From Pagrus major (Eukaryota > Chordata > Actinopteri > Spariformes > Sparidae), in NCBI RefSeq assembly GCF_040436345.1, contig NC_133223.1, positions 15,466,613-15,530,612 of the forward strand: a stretch of DNA of 64,000 bases. The letters run 5' to 3'. This document shows positions 50,601 to 63,500 of this stretch, in pieces (position 1 is the stretch's first letter; every line of letters starts with the position of its first letter). The notes beneath the pieces were generated by a model. The model was not told the DNA's origin. It saw nothing but the letters and a program-made list of their open reading frames with translations, and did no database searches. A program made the position numbers and the translations under genes.

Positions 50601-53523
50601 GCGCTACTTCTATCTCCTCTTTTTTTCTGTCTCTAGCTGCTGGAGGAGCCGGTGGAGGTGATTGGAAATGCTCTGGAGCTGAGAGCCTTTGATAGGATGG
50701 AGGAAGACATCCGCCTCATTGGTTACTTCAAGAGCGAGGACTCTGAGCGTGAGTGTGCAGGGCTGTTGACATGAATGTGATCAGAACCTTGTTAGATGGG
50801 TCTGCGATGGGCTCTCTGTGGCTCATTTGAACCCGCTCATCTTCATGGATTTACAGATCCATTTTTACCACTGCTGCACACGCAGCTGCCACTGTCTGGT
50901 CCAATCTCACATGCTGTGGAAGAGCTGAGTCTAGAGTAGTTTACTTGTGGCGATGAGCTGCAGCGACATCCCGTCTGACCAACTGTGGGAGCATTAAGTA
51001 GAGGTCAAAGTTCAGCTATTTCCGCTCTCTGATGTGCAAATGTCACGTATACAACGGCCAAAGAAAGCACAAACAGATGTGTTATCAGAAAAACAAGAGT
51101 ACAGCAAAACCCTGTTGTGTACAACGCAATCTGCAGCCTCCAAATAACTCCCTGTTCTCTTTCATCCTCAGACTACGAAGCATTTAAAGAAGCTGCAGAG
51201 CAGTTCCAGCCCTACATTAAGTTCTTTGCCACTTTTGTGAAATCTGTAAGTAACCAACAAGCACTTAAACACATGACTATACACATCATCATTACTCTTG
51301 AGCCTTTGTTGCTGGCCAACAGGTGGCAAAGGAGCTGACTCTGAAGATGAACGAGGTGGATTTCTATGAGCCCTTCATGGAGGAGCCAGTCACCATCCCA
51401 GGAAAGCCTCACTCTGAGGAGGAGCTGGTGGAGTTCATAACTGAACACAGACGGTAAACGAAGAGCAATGTTGTGCAAAATACTTCAACAAATGTGTATT
51501 AACCAACTACCTTGTGACTTTTTAAAAAGATTATTTATTAGCTCTTTGTGCTCTGTGTCGACAGACCAACTCTGAGAAAGCTGCGTGCAGAAGACATGTT
51601 CGAGACCTGGGTGAGTGATGTTTAACAACTTTAAATTTAGTTTCCTGTGACACTTATAATATCCTGACATTCATATTTGTCGTCTTATTCTCAGGAGGAC
51701 GATATTGAGGGCATCCACATCGTGGCTTTTGCAGAGGAGGAGGACCCCGGTAAGAGCATGTTATATGTCATACCACTACTTGTTATTGGAGGGGATAATC
51801 ATGGTACTGTTGAACACAGGCAAATGGATCGGTAACTCTTGTTCCCTGATATTTAATTCATCAATCAAACTTTTTGTATGGCACTATCATACAGGTTAGT
51901 GACTGTATACTAATCATAAGACAGAACAAATAAAAAGTAAAGATTAGACACTCATGCATGATGCATGTATACACATAATAGAAATTAAAAGTGAAATAAA
52001 TCCTATACAACAGGTAAAATAAATCAGACAGAAAAGACATAAAATCAAATGAGATAAAAAAGGAATTAAAATATTCATGAAGAAGAAAATGAAAATGTAA
52101 TGTTATAAAATGTAATAATATCAAAAAATATAGAAATAATTTAAAAAATAAAATAAAATTGCAACCAAGTTCTATTTGAGCCAGAAATCACAAACTCAGT
52201 GCTATGACAAGGCAGATGGTTATAATTATAACAAGGTAGGTTTTGTTGCTTACTGATCTGGTAGAAAGAATGCCAGTTTTGAACCGTCTTGAGTCCCGAT
52301 GGTAAGAGGAAACAAATATCAGCGAGGGAACAGACTGTGACACAACACCGGCGCTCTCTCCATCCAGTGAATGCTTGTCTGTGCACTCTTGTTTTACCTC
52401 GGTTTCTATCACTCTTGTTCTTCACCTTCTTTGCCTCCTCCATCAGCAGGGTTCTTTTTCTTTCGCTGTGCAGTGTTTCCACAGAAATTCCAGTTGTTCC
52501 GCCTGAGGATAGTGACCTGGGAAAACAATGCCTCTTCCTGTTTGGTTGCATGATGGCAGATGCACTTCCTTTGTGCCATAATTCGAATCAATCTATATGT
52601 GGTTGGTGTCATATTTTGACAGCCATTACTGTAAATTCAGTATTTACTTCAGAATGACTAATAGTAGCAAAAAAGTTTTCTATTTCCAGTTTAAAGAAAT
52701 GAGAGTGGAGTCAAACTATTTCTTTAAATCAGTTGTAATGTGTTCCTTTTGTCTGGTCCTTATCAGTACTTATGCAGCAGAGTTTTGTATCATCTGATGT
52801 TGTGTGTGATTGCTTCCAGACGGTTACGAGTTCTTAGAGATCCTGAAGGAGGTGGCCAGAGACAACACCCACCTACCTGAGCTCAGCATCGTCTGGATTG
52901 ACCCTGATGACTTTCCACTGGTGAGACACCTTCCAGCTTAGACAGACATAGAGGCAGGCAGACTAGAAATAGGTAAAGGGATATTTAGCTCACAAGCTGC
53001 AGGTCTAATGTGATTGTTTTTCTTCAGCTGATCCCCTACTGGGAGAAGACTTTCAAGGTGGACCTGTTCAGACCACAGATCGGAGTCGTCAATGTTACAG
53101 ACGTAAGTCAACCTGTCTGACGTCACGTGAATATTTCGTGGGTTTCTGCAGACATTATCTGACCTGTGTGTGTGTGTGTGTGTGTGCGTGTGTGTGTGTG
53201 TGTGTGAGCAGGCCGACAGCGTGTGGATGGAGATGGACGATGAGGAGGATCTGCCCACGCCCCAGGAGCTGGAGGACTGGATCGAAGATGTGCTGTCTGG
53301 CAAAGTCAACACCGAGGATGATGACGACGAGGACGAGGACGATGACGATGACGATGATGATAGTGATGATGACGATGATGACAGTGAAGATGATGAAGAT
53401 GAAGATGATGGTGATGATGAAGATGAGGATGACAATAATGGTGATGATAATGATGAGGAGGATGATGGTGATGAAGATGAAGATGATGATGATGATGAAG
53501 ATGACGATGACGACGATGAGTAA
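47658..53523 (+). CDS. casq2: calsequestrin-2 (cardiac calsequestrin), complete
   Basis: High-capacity Ca2+ buffer of the junctional sarcoplasmic reticulum, working with triadin, junctin and the ryanodine receptor. Eleven exons: 47658-47894, 50240-50324, 50426-50526, 50637-50748, 51169-51245, 51323-51453, 51565-51610, 51695-51749, 52820-52920, 53028-53102, 53212-53523. GT/AG throughout, all phases join, 1332 nt, 443 residues (human 399). ATG at 47658 (CGCACCATG) starts a signal peptide of about 20 residues ([17 protein letters not shown]). Three thioredoxin-like domains follow. [38 protein letters not shown] and [19 protein letters not shown] mark CASQ2 rather than CASQ1. NVT is the family glycosylation site. 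The length excess lies in a 69-residue Asp/Glu C-tail, against roughly 27 in human. AATAAA at 53695 and 53793. Confidence 0.97.
48777..49116 (-). repeat. MITE family B, copy 2 (inverted), in casq2 intron 1
   Basis: Starts CTTTAAAGCAACATTATGTA and ends AATGGTGCTTTAA. Internal CATTACATCATAACAATG, AACATGTATGTAACGCTGTG, ATCCTACCCTCTCACTGAAG are the reverse complement of the copy at 43903. Confidence 0.85.
53165..53206 (+). repeat. (TG)21 microsatellite at the casq2 last-intron acceptor
   Basis: Twenty-one TG units with one C substitution (CG at 53187-53188), running straight into the acceptor AGCAG|GCC. The intron is only 109 nt and has almost no pyrimidine tract. Confidence 0.98.
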
Positions 53524-53989
53524 TCCACAGCATGAGAATAGTAATTGTTGACTCTTCAGTTTTTACTGTACAGTAAAACAACTTTTCACAAATGTGTACT
53601 GAATATTTTCCCACTAATGACAATCAGTCTGTCAGTCCATCTGTCGGACATGTTTGATGATGTAAATAAGCCTGGAGTGGGTTTGGGGATATAGAATAAA
53701 AGACTTATAGAGTAAAATGTCTGGTCCAGACATTTACCTCACATTACACATGACAATTATTTATATATTTATATATGTAAATGGTTGTTAATAATAAAGG
53801 ACTGTCGATGTCAACAATCACTGTCATCAAATTATTTTTTATTTTAGGTTGTCCTTGAGGGGGACCTCCAGCAAAAAGGGGAGTTTATTTTCACTATCCA
53901 CTACTTCCATCCATATATAACACAATGACAGAAAGTGTGACTACTTTCGTCCTGTGTTAAAATGTTGCCAGTTAACGTTTCTGCAAACC

Positions 53990-54480
53990 ACTGATACATT
54001 AACATTGGTACGTGACCACTCTAGTATGTCTACTTGCACACCACTACATTTCGGAAGGAAATGTTGTTTGTACTCCACTACATTTATTTTCAGATTAAGA
54101 TTGTACAAACAAAAAAACAAAAACAAAGCACATGTAAAGTTTATTGGACACAATGTGTTGTTAAAAATTAAATTAGTAGTTCCAAACCTTTTAAGCTACA
54201 AAAATCAACATCTAGTCGCAGCTCCTCGCCACTTCAGAATAAGTATTAAAGTCCAGAACACAAAGTTTCTCATCTATGTCTTATCTTTCATAACAAGAAG
54301 TTTTACTTTCACTTTGAGCACATTTTACTGATAATGCAACTTTTTACTTTAGTGAAATGCAGGCCTTTTTCTTAAAGTGGAGTATCTTCATGTGCTTGTG
54401 GAGGCTGTTACACACTGTTACACTACACAATCTAAGGTCTTCTTCCACCACCGAGCAGCACTTTCTAAATGTAATTTCTT
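53990..54480 (-). repeat. dispersed fish repeat (TACTTAAGTA type), longest copy
   Basis: CTCCACTACATTTATTTTC, TACTGATAATGCAACTTTTT, TTAAAGTGGAGTATCTTCAT and GTCTTCTTCCACCACC lie in order and are shared in part with the tract at 34540-34700. Confidence 0.55.
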
Positions 54481-55661
54481 TTACTTATAATCTGTTCAAT
54501 TACATATGTTGTGGCTCATTGTCCTCAGTGTCAATAAACCAAACTGGGCGTTAAATATGTGTTTCCCTCTTTTTTAAATTCTACTTTCAGGTAATAAAAC
54601 TTCAGATCTAATGTTCAGTTTACCTAGAAAAGGTACATTTTCTGCCCGGGGGGTGACAGCTTTGAAATTGTAAAACCCCATGCTGACAGTCTTCATTTTC
54701 AATAGGAGCCTCTAATCTCTTCTTTCATCTCTCACTACTTCCTGTTTCTCCATCAGGTTTATCTCTCACCTGAATTAATGGGGCAGCAGCAACTGCACAG
54801 GGAGATAATACTGCCATTATTGAACCGACACTGGAAAGCTCTTCTGAATACAAATTCCTCACATTTCTCTTCTCTCTTACAGTCATTCACTTCACTTTGC
54901 TTTGTTGTTCTCTCTGTCTTGTGTGACTCATTGCTCTCTCTGCCACTGCACACAAAGAGAAAATACAATGACAGATGATGTTTCTGCAGCCGTGGGTGGT
55001 TGTCGACTTTATATAATGGCACAGATATAGAACTTGTATTTGATCCTCACAACTGCGTAAACACCACTGAATGTAATGATAAAAGAAAACTATTTTATTT
55101 AAAATGATGGTTTGCAGACAGAAGGTTGAAGAAAAGTGGTCTTTCGCACAAAATATTAAGAAATCTGACAATATTAATGACGAAAGAATAGATAAAGAGG
55201 AATTGTGCTTTACCCACTTCTTTATTGCTCTTTATCTGTAGGCCTTACTGTAGTCAACTCTTCCTCAAACAGCACATGTAATTACAATACCTATAAATAT
55301 ATATGTAATGTATTCCAAAGTGCTTCAAAATGTAGTTGACTTCTAGTTTTTAGTAGTTCTTGCACTACAGAAAGTCTTATAGGCTTATCATCGTAACTCT
55401 GACTGTGAAAGACCCAAAAAATCGTTGTTACATAAAAACACAACAATAATCAAATGCTTTGAAAAGGTCAATACAAATATTTATTGTTATTATTACTTTT
55501 TTTAAACAAATGTGACTTTGACACAGCAGCTGTGACTTTACACGTTGTGTTGTATAAAAGAAGACAGAGACAACTTGAGACTCTCAGCTGCAGGACATTT
55601 AGGAAAGCAATCTCTTTTCTTCATTATTTTCCCTTTCTTTCTCTTTTTTCTCTCTCTCCCT

Positions 55662-55701
55662 CACACACACACACACACACACTCACACACTCTCACACAC
55701 T
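55662..55701 (+). repeat. (CA)n microsatellite, interrupted
   Basis: CA units with CT interruptions, preceded by a CTTT/CTCT pyrimidine tract. Confidence 0.95.
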
Positions 55702-56261
55702 CGCTTGAAAACTGCACATGTATGCTGAGCACATCCTAAATATGTAGAACTGAGGCACATGTGTAGTCAAGAACTATTCACGACCATCAACACTCTAAAA
55801 GCCTAAACGAAACTACACTGTCAGTGACCACGGTAACACTTGTGTAAATATAAATTTACAACGTAACAGGCCTCATAAGTACAAGGGGATTTTTAAAATA
55901 CAAATATTCAAACAAATTAAACAGTTTGATTGACGCTCAGGTCAGGACAGTGTTGCTGCTCCAGTAGCTGTAGATAGGTGGCAGTAGTGAGACAGAGAGG
56001 AAATACTGACAGCAGAAATACTGACACTGGGTTGAGCTATTTATGTAGTGAGTTCCTCTAAATTATTAATCTTACACACTTGTTTGAACAGTTGCCAGCA
56101 TGAGATAAATGCTTATAAATTTTAGAGGGGGATCTGGAGAGAATATCCCAAATATTTTGGAATTGATATGAAATAAATATTCTCTTATGCTCATGGCTGT
56201 GTATATCTGCTGACAGGTTGTGCAGAGAGGTGATGTAATAATACTACCCATTCATGATGAA

Positions 56262-56640
56262 TTAAAGGTGCAATATGTAAGAATTTTGGCTTAAAACATT
56301 CAAAAATGAACTAAAATTTTCAGCAGAATGTGAAGAAATAACAGTTTTGATGTGATGTCTGAGACGTTTATGTATTGTGTTGAAGAGATATCTATTGAAG
56401 TTAGCATGCTAACCGGCTAGCCCCAGGCCTGAAAACCTCTTACTCCAACCAGTGTAAACACCAACAGTACCCTGGTAGCTGCACGGCTAACTGAGCTAAC
56501 AAGCTAACAGTAGCTCCAGTCATGCATGTATAAACAGAATACAGTCAGCAGCAGTTGGCAGTGACTCTGGTGATATGTTGCCCCAGTTTGTTGGGAGTAT
56601 GAATTCAAGTTGTATAAATTCTTACGTATTGCGCCTTTAA
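56262..56640 (+). repeat. MITE family A, copy 3
   Basis: The best-preserved ends of the family: TTAAAGGTGCAATATGTAAG and CTTACGTATTGCGCCTTTAA are inverted. Body with GTTAGCATGCTAACCGGCTA, GGCTAACTGAGCTAACAAG and CTCTGGTGATATGTTGC. Confidence 0.85.
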
Positions 56641-57530
56641 GCTGGAAATCAGGAGTGAATGTTTTTAAATTAAAGAGCACAAAGGCGGCAGTTTTAACAC
56701 AAGATATAAAAACAGCCGTTGGAACATTTAGCCTCTCTGCTAGCCTACAAAAAGATCAGTGTACACTGCACACACTTAACTGTACAAACATAATGAGCAC
56801 TATTGGCTATACGGTCTATATTCAGCTGTACTGTGGCTTCCAGTCCAAGAGACTCCAGTGATTTGTCTGACATTTCATCTATTTACAGTCCAGTTATCTC
56901 CACAAATACAGTGCAGACAGACAAGGTAAAAAAAAAATCTTTAAAAAAATCATTCAAGCACAATTTTGATATAAAAAGTACAGGTAAAGGTAGGTAAAGG
57001 GATAAAGTATATTCACATATAAATACTGTACATACATCTGTAATACATGACAGTTAAATACTCGTTGCTAAGACTGACAAAGAGCATGTTTTCTTGAAAA
57101 GGGTGTTTCAGGGCTTTATCAAATGTTCTCACTATATCGCTAAGGAGAAAGAAGAGACAGGTTGAGACAGATCCCGGGTTTACAAACACATTTTTGCATC
57201 CTAAATCACATACTCCTTCTAAATCATCTCTCTCACGCAGGCACACACTGGCACATGCAAATGAAGGAAGAAGGAAGTCTGTGAGGGTCATCTGTCGTGC
57301 ATAGAGGAATACCTGAACTGTGTTCTGTAAAATGTCAAGACAGAGAAAGCCAAGCATGTCCCCCCCCTGTTTTCTCTCTTTTATGTCGCCCGGATCAAAG
57401 ACACAAACTCTATGTGAGAAAGTTACATAAACAAAAGTACAAAAAACAGTACAAAAAGCTATCCTTGAAAAATTCAATCAGTAACAGTCCTGTAAGTCCA
57501 GTTGAGCAGCACTGCTCCGCCGTGTCGCTG

Positions 57531-60500
57531 TTAAACTGAGGTTTCTGATTGGAGCAGCAGTAGAAACTTGTGAGACTTGGGGTCGATGTACTCCTCAGTG
57601 ATGCGGATGTAAGGAATGCTTTTGATGGTGATAGCTAAGCTAAAGTCAAGACACCTCAGTAGGAACTCCGTCCCCTCCTTTATGCCGCTGGTGACTGAAG
57701 CCTCGCTGACCAAAGTCCACTGGTCGGCCATCCAGCGCTCGGGGCCGTACTGCAGGGTCGGACCAGGGGCCAGGTAGGCTTCAAGGAAAGCCTGGACAAA
57801 GACAGGACAATGTTCACCAAGAAATAAGTATGACACTGAACATTTGTTTTAAATCTGTTGGATGTTTAAAAGGATATTTTCAGTGCTTTTTCAATAGTTT
57901 TGGCTGCCACTCCTAATTGCAGTTCCTACTATATTAATTTTAGAGATCTGGGAATATAGAAATGTTACTAAAAATAGATAGACGAGGCAAGAAACACAAG
58001 CTGCCCGATGCTGCCTGAGGAAGAGTGCCAAGGTTCAAATGTGTTGCGAGCCAGAATATCTGCAGATCTAAGTCTGTGTGTTCTCCATGCTATTGAGCGT
58101 CTGTGTTTGTGCAAAATAAAGACTAGATCCAAAAAAAGATCTTGTTAATACCACGATTGGGAATCTACCTTTCAAATTGTGTAATGTATCTTTGCATTAA
58201 TTGTATTTTTTGCTTTAGTTGTCCAGAATTACACAGGGTGCCCATGATAAAGAGACTACCTGCTTTCGTTGGGCCACCCTGTATAAATAAAGGTTTAAAA
58301 AAATCTAAATCTAAATCTAAATCTAGCATATAACATTTCAGATTTTCTGCATTTTACTGTTCTCCTCTCATTTCTCCTTTTACTGTGTGAAGAAACCTGA
58401 GCAGTCAGATACAGATTTTAAACAAAAACCTCCACGTCAGCCAAAATTATGATAAAAAGAAAACTAAGATGTGAAACGGTTAAATTATAACCAAAACTAC
58501 CAAAGCACTTTATCGACATATCGTTTGACTTTGACTGACTATACCTGCTGTAATTGAGCAAATTTTTGATTTAGATCACAGATACAGTTCAAGACAGGTG
58601 CGCTTCCTCTAATTCAGAGGGGGTGTGCCCCTCAAGGGTGGCTCTAAATAGTTTCAAGGGTGGCTCAGCGACTCGTAGTGAAAAAAATAGTACATTAATT
58701 ATTAGAATAATCATCAAAGGGAGATTGCACAGAAAAGCCAAAATGTATGTAATTTGGTTAAACAGATACAGTAGTTTTGGGGAAGTTTACAATTCTTCCC
58801 ATTTTTCCTAGAGAGTATTTGTGTAAAATGATTTAGGACAGACCTTTTTTCATATATGTGGTGTAGTCTACCCTTATGTCAAACAGCAATATCAGTCTCG
58901 ATAGTTGAGTGTCTATGGGATCAAATAATGTAATGATGATCCTTTAGGTATCCAGGAGTGATAGAAAGCAAGGAAACTAAGGGAGGTGCTGGGACGCCTT
59001 CTTCCCAGCTTTGTCTGAGGGGATGCCCACCATTTCAGACCTTGAAAAACCTCTTCTCTAAGTGAACTGGTTTCTTCTAACCTACTGTGACTTCAGGGCT
59101 CCAAAACTACAAAAAAGTGGAGTGGAGTGCAACAATCCTAGTTTCAGCATTTTTTGGCTAATCAGGCTAATTAAGCCTTGGCTGGTACACAACCTGTTTG
59201 GTCAAAACCCTCATATTTGTTGCTGCAAAGAAGTTATGTTCCCAGATCTCATCAGTTACACTGGTAAGTAAAATGTTATGATAACTCATAGACATGATGG
59301 CAAGAACTGTGAAAAATGCAGGTTGTAATAAACTGGAGTTAGTCCTGTAAACACTGATTTCTGTGGCCTCAACAACACATTTGTGTAAAATTTACACTTA
59401 CACAGATTTCAGTAATCTAATTGGAGGTTCAAAGCCAAACTCACCTTCGGGCTCATGTTATTGACGAGGCAGAAAGCGAGGTGCTTCTGGATGCTCTCCA
59501 TGCTGTGGCAGTGCTGCCTCCTGGTGGTGCGGAGGTACTTCTGCAGGGCGCGGGCCATGGAGGGAAATATGGCCAGAGCTGCTTCACGCACGTCCATGAT
59601 GTCAGACGGTGACGCGCGCTCGTCCTCTTTCTTCATCCGCCGCACGTGTGTGAAGGCCTCCTCCACAGCCACCACCAGCCTGATGAACATAAAACATACA
59701 CACAGCAGTTAGCGTACTGTCAGTTCTCACACTTGTGTCTAATGAAATGTACCAAAGTCCTTTTCAGACATGGAATACATAATATTTCTGGCTTCATGTA
59801 TCATCTGTAAGAGTAATGACTCGTCATCCAGATGTGTCTGTTCAGAAAATGTCCCTTACAGATTCACACAGACATGACAGAACCGTTATGGAAAGAGTCA
59901 AAATCCTTGAAAACGCATTTCTGTTCTCTTAAGTAAGGCATCAGTGAGGGATTTTAAAATTGAAATATCTTGTAAATTTTATAATGTTTGACGATGCACA
60001 AGCATAGACTGACAAGATGTTCAGTTGGGACTCTTGCTGGTTATTCATGTTTTCATCCATGCAGTTGGGCATGGATGAAAATTGTAAATATAAGGAGGGA
60101 GACTACAGGTTTGGTCAAAAACAATGGTTTTAAGTCAGTTCCTTTATCCTGAACATTGAAGCGAAAATGTATTCTGATAAAGTGACAGGAGAGGAATCTC
60201 CTCAACAACTTAAAACTGGTGGTTCACAATGTTTCCTGGGCTATCTAACTGATTTTATTGGCTCAATATATGAGAGAAGTGTAAGTGTATTTCAGTGCTT
60301 TGAAAGGACAGGTTCAAGTGTATCTTGATGGTGCACTGTGAAGTGTTATAATGGAGGATTTGTTTACATTTTCAGATCCTTCAATTAGTCAACAAAAAAT
60401 ATTTACTATACATGCAATTCTTGTAAAAAATATTTTGTATTATATGTTATGTCATCATGAATCGACATACATATATTTAAGGTACAGTTTCAGGCCTACA

Positions 60501-63500
60501 GTATGTTGGTTAACAACATGGTGGATCCTGTCTTTATTAACCACTTTAACACAGTTTAAACACTGTTAAAGCCATTAGAGAAGGATTTTTTAAAGCTGCT
60601 GTAAGTGATACATTTTTATTGGAATGAGTATTAAATAGCTCTATATTAGTGTTTGGTCAGTGACCCATGTTTCTCCTCCCCTTGCTCATACAGTAAAACA
60701 AAATAATTAATCACAGCAAAAAATAACAGAAAAAATAGACAACTCACCTGGCTCTACGTTTACGGACTCTTCTTTCATAGTCGGCTTCTTCGTAGTAAAG
60801 CTCATTATGGGCTGCGTCCTTGCGTTTGCCAGCAGCTGTAACCATGGTCCGTGACTGATTCCCATTACCAGGCTGTGCTCCTGCTGTGCTCCCCGGGGCT
60901 GCACCAAAATAAGAGGACGGAGGCAAATTAGTTATATCGGTTTGAGCTGGAGGTGGCAGCCCCTGACCCCCAGCAGACTCTGATTAATGGGCTGTATCTC
61001 AATTTCAGTGGTGGACAGAGAAGGTCAGATGGGAGGAGAGTACAGATTTTAAACATCACAGGAGGTATAAATCAACCTTGTTGGCCAGCATTATACTCCA
61101 CTGACTTTTGAGAAAGAGTTGAGAAGAGTGGATGTTAATCTTTGTTTCCTATCTGGGGCATCCCGCCAGATCCTGTGTTTCATTCACACAGAACGTTAAT
61201 TATAGCATGGAGAAAAGAGGCGATTGCCACTGGAAGCATTCACGTTTCTCCACAGACAGTCGGATGCAGGAACCTTTTTATTCGGGTGAGGATTAAATAT
61301 TCATCGTTTTACACTTCAAAGGCCATCCTTCTTGTCTGATCCGTGATTTTACTGGTTTGTGCAACAACCCCATAAAGCTAATGGAGCTTGTAGAGCAGTG
61401 AATTAGAGTTCCTGGGGTTTTACTGTGGGGGAGTCTGATCTGGTCCATATTCATGACGATCAGCACAGTTTGGGGGAGGTTATATAGAGTAAACGCTGCA
61501 GGTCAGGTAAGAATCTAAATCATTAATAATCTGATCTGCATATGTGTGTTTATGCATGTGCAGGTGAGAAAGACGCGTTGAATGTAGTTATAAAACATCA
61601 TCCTGGTGCATACTGTGGAAAGAATGAGGTGAGATCATTTGCACAGGGAGCATTGTAAATATTTTCCACTGAAAATACGGGTAAACACCGGCCTCTTTAA
61701 CTTCCTGGCCTACATATTCATGCATGGAGAAGAGCTGCCTGTGAATGACTTTGAATGAGAGAGAGAAAGGGGGTGGAGGAGGGGTTGAAGCGAGCAAAAA
61801 ATGAAATAAAGAAGGGTTGGGGGGGAGAAGAAAGTGAGAGCGAGCCGAGCTGGAGACAGTGCTGAGCAGGAGGAAGGAGAGCGATGTGGGAGTATGTGAG
61901 GAATGAGCGTTACTCTGATGAATTATTTAAGGCTTGAAATTCCACGGCCCTCTGGAGGCCTCTCCTCTCCGCCGCACTTTGATAGGGAGGGGGGGGTGAG
62001 GTGGATGGTGGGGAGGCGCTATGAGGACACCATATACCACACTGTATCTGTGCCATAGATCATCAAGTCCTCAGTGTTGTGCAGCGCATGGGGGATTGAT
62101 GTGTGGCGAGTGGGAGAGCCTTTTAGAAAGAGTGCAATATGTGACATTACAGCATGTGTGTTTATGGGAGCAGGGAGGCAGTATATCTGGTGTGTGTGTG
62201 TGTGTGTGTGTGTGTGAGTACTTGCAGTATATACATTATGGCGGAGGCTTCAGAGTGCACTAAAGATGGAGTGAACCCAACCGTGAAATTAGTGGCTTCC
62301 TGTGATAAAGTGCTGTGCAGAGAGATGATGCCGACTTTTATCTGTACTTACTGTCCAAAAGGTATGTTCTCAGTATATTTCTAAAAGCTGCTCACGGAAG
62401 AGATGGCGATGGAAAAGAAAACATCACAACAAGAGAGAAGAAGGAGTGGAAAACCTGCTCAACCAAGGAACATGACAACAAAAGGAATGTTACGTAATAT
62501 AGGAGGTAATTATTGGGACAGATGAGGCGACTAACCGTCGACGTTGTAGACCTTTAACCCGGCCAGGTGTTTGGCAGCCCGGTGCTTTGAGGCAGAGAGA
62601 AGTGCTGGGTTATGGATTGGAAAATCCCTGTAGTAATACTCCAAAATGGACAGAGCAGCCCTCTGAATGCTGTGTGAGATGAGAGAGAGAGATGGAGAGA
62701 GAAAAGTTAGAGACAGATTTGAGTGACAGCTGGTCGCTAGCTGTCTAGCTAGGCTGCTTCGAGTCACTGCATGGATTTATCTTCACTCGAGGTTCTCCAC
62801 CTCTGCAGCCATGAATGCACCGCTGCTAAAATTCACTGTAATGTTATCTCTTATTTGATTACTGAATGGAGGGGAATGCTATAAATCCAGAAAAGTCGAT
62901 GGAGGATAACAGAAAGAACCAGAGTTTCTGGTGAATGCTGCCTTTAGTCAGAGGATAAGGTATTCTGTCTGTCTGGGGTGAATAGACCCATGGTCAAACT
63001 TGTGCACTTCACTTGAATAAACACAGGTAATCCTGCCATCAATCTTTCAGAAATAACATTTTTTTTTACAGTCAGTGGTTATGCCACAATGCTCTGGAGC
63101 CACAAAAGGCTCATCTAACTGGGAATGGTGAACTTCCCATGTAAGTAAGTGGAAGTTGGCAATGTCTATGGTCTTAACTTCCTGTTTACCATCCTGCAAA
63201 TTCATTCTAAATAATACCATGAAGAAGAGGGTAAATTGTATTTATCCTGGTCACACGAACCTTATCTGATTACTACTGTGCTCCTGTTGTAGTCACACAC
63301 GCGATCAGAACAGAAACAAAGTAAGACAGGCACAGGATGAAGGCCTGTGTCCGCCACTTTCTCATCCCGCCCGCCAAACTCTGAGAATAGCTCGCCTTGA
63401 GCAAACTAGACGAGGAGGCTGATGAGTAACTCAATTACTGCCTGTGCCAGTCTTCCCTGTGGACATTTATTACACACATACTTCAACGTGATAGAGTGTA

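Larger units (their letters stand above)
53800..57530. other. convergent intergenic space between casq2 and vangl1
   Basis: No gene seen. It holds a TACTTAAGTA-type repeat (53990-54480), a CA repeat and a family A MITE. The vangl1 3' UTR must occupy part of it; on the minus strand AATAAA words occur at about 55479-55484 and elsewhere, but the true site was not determined. Confidence 0.5.

Noticed and set aside
52938-53528. 196-codon minus-strand frame rich in serine, opposite the casq2 last exon
   Set aside because: It is the antisense reading of the Asp-codon array and the TG repeat; the plus strand is the well-supported casq2 exon.
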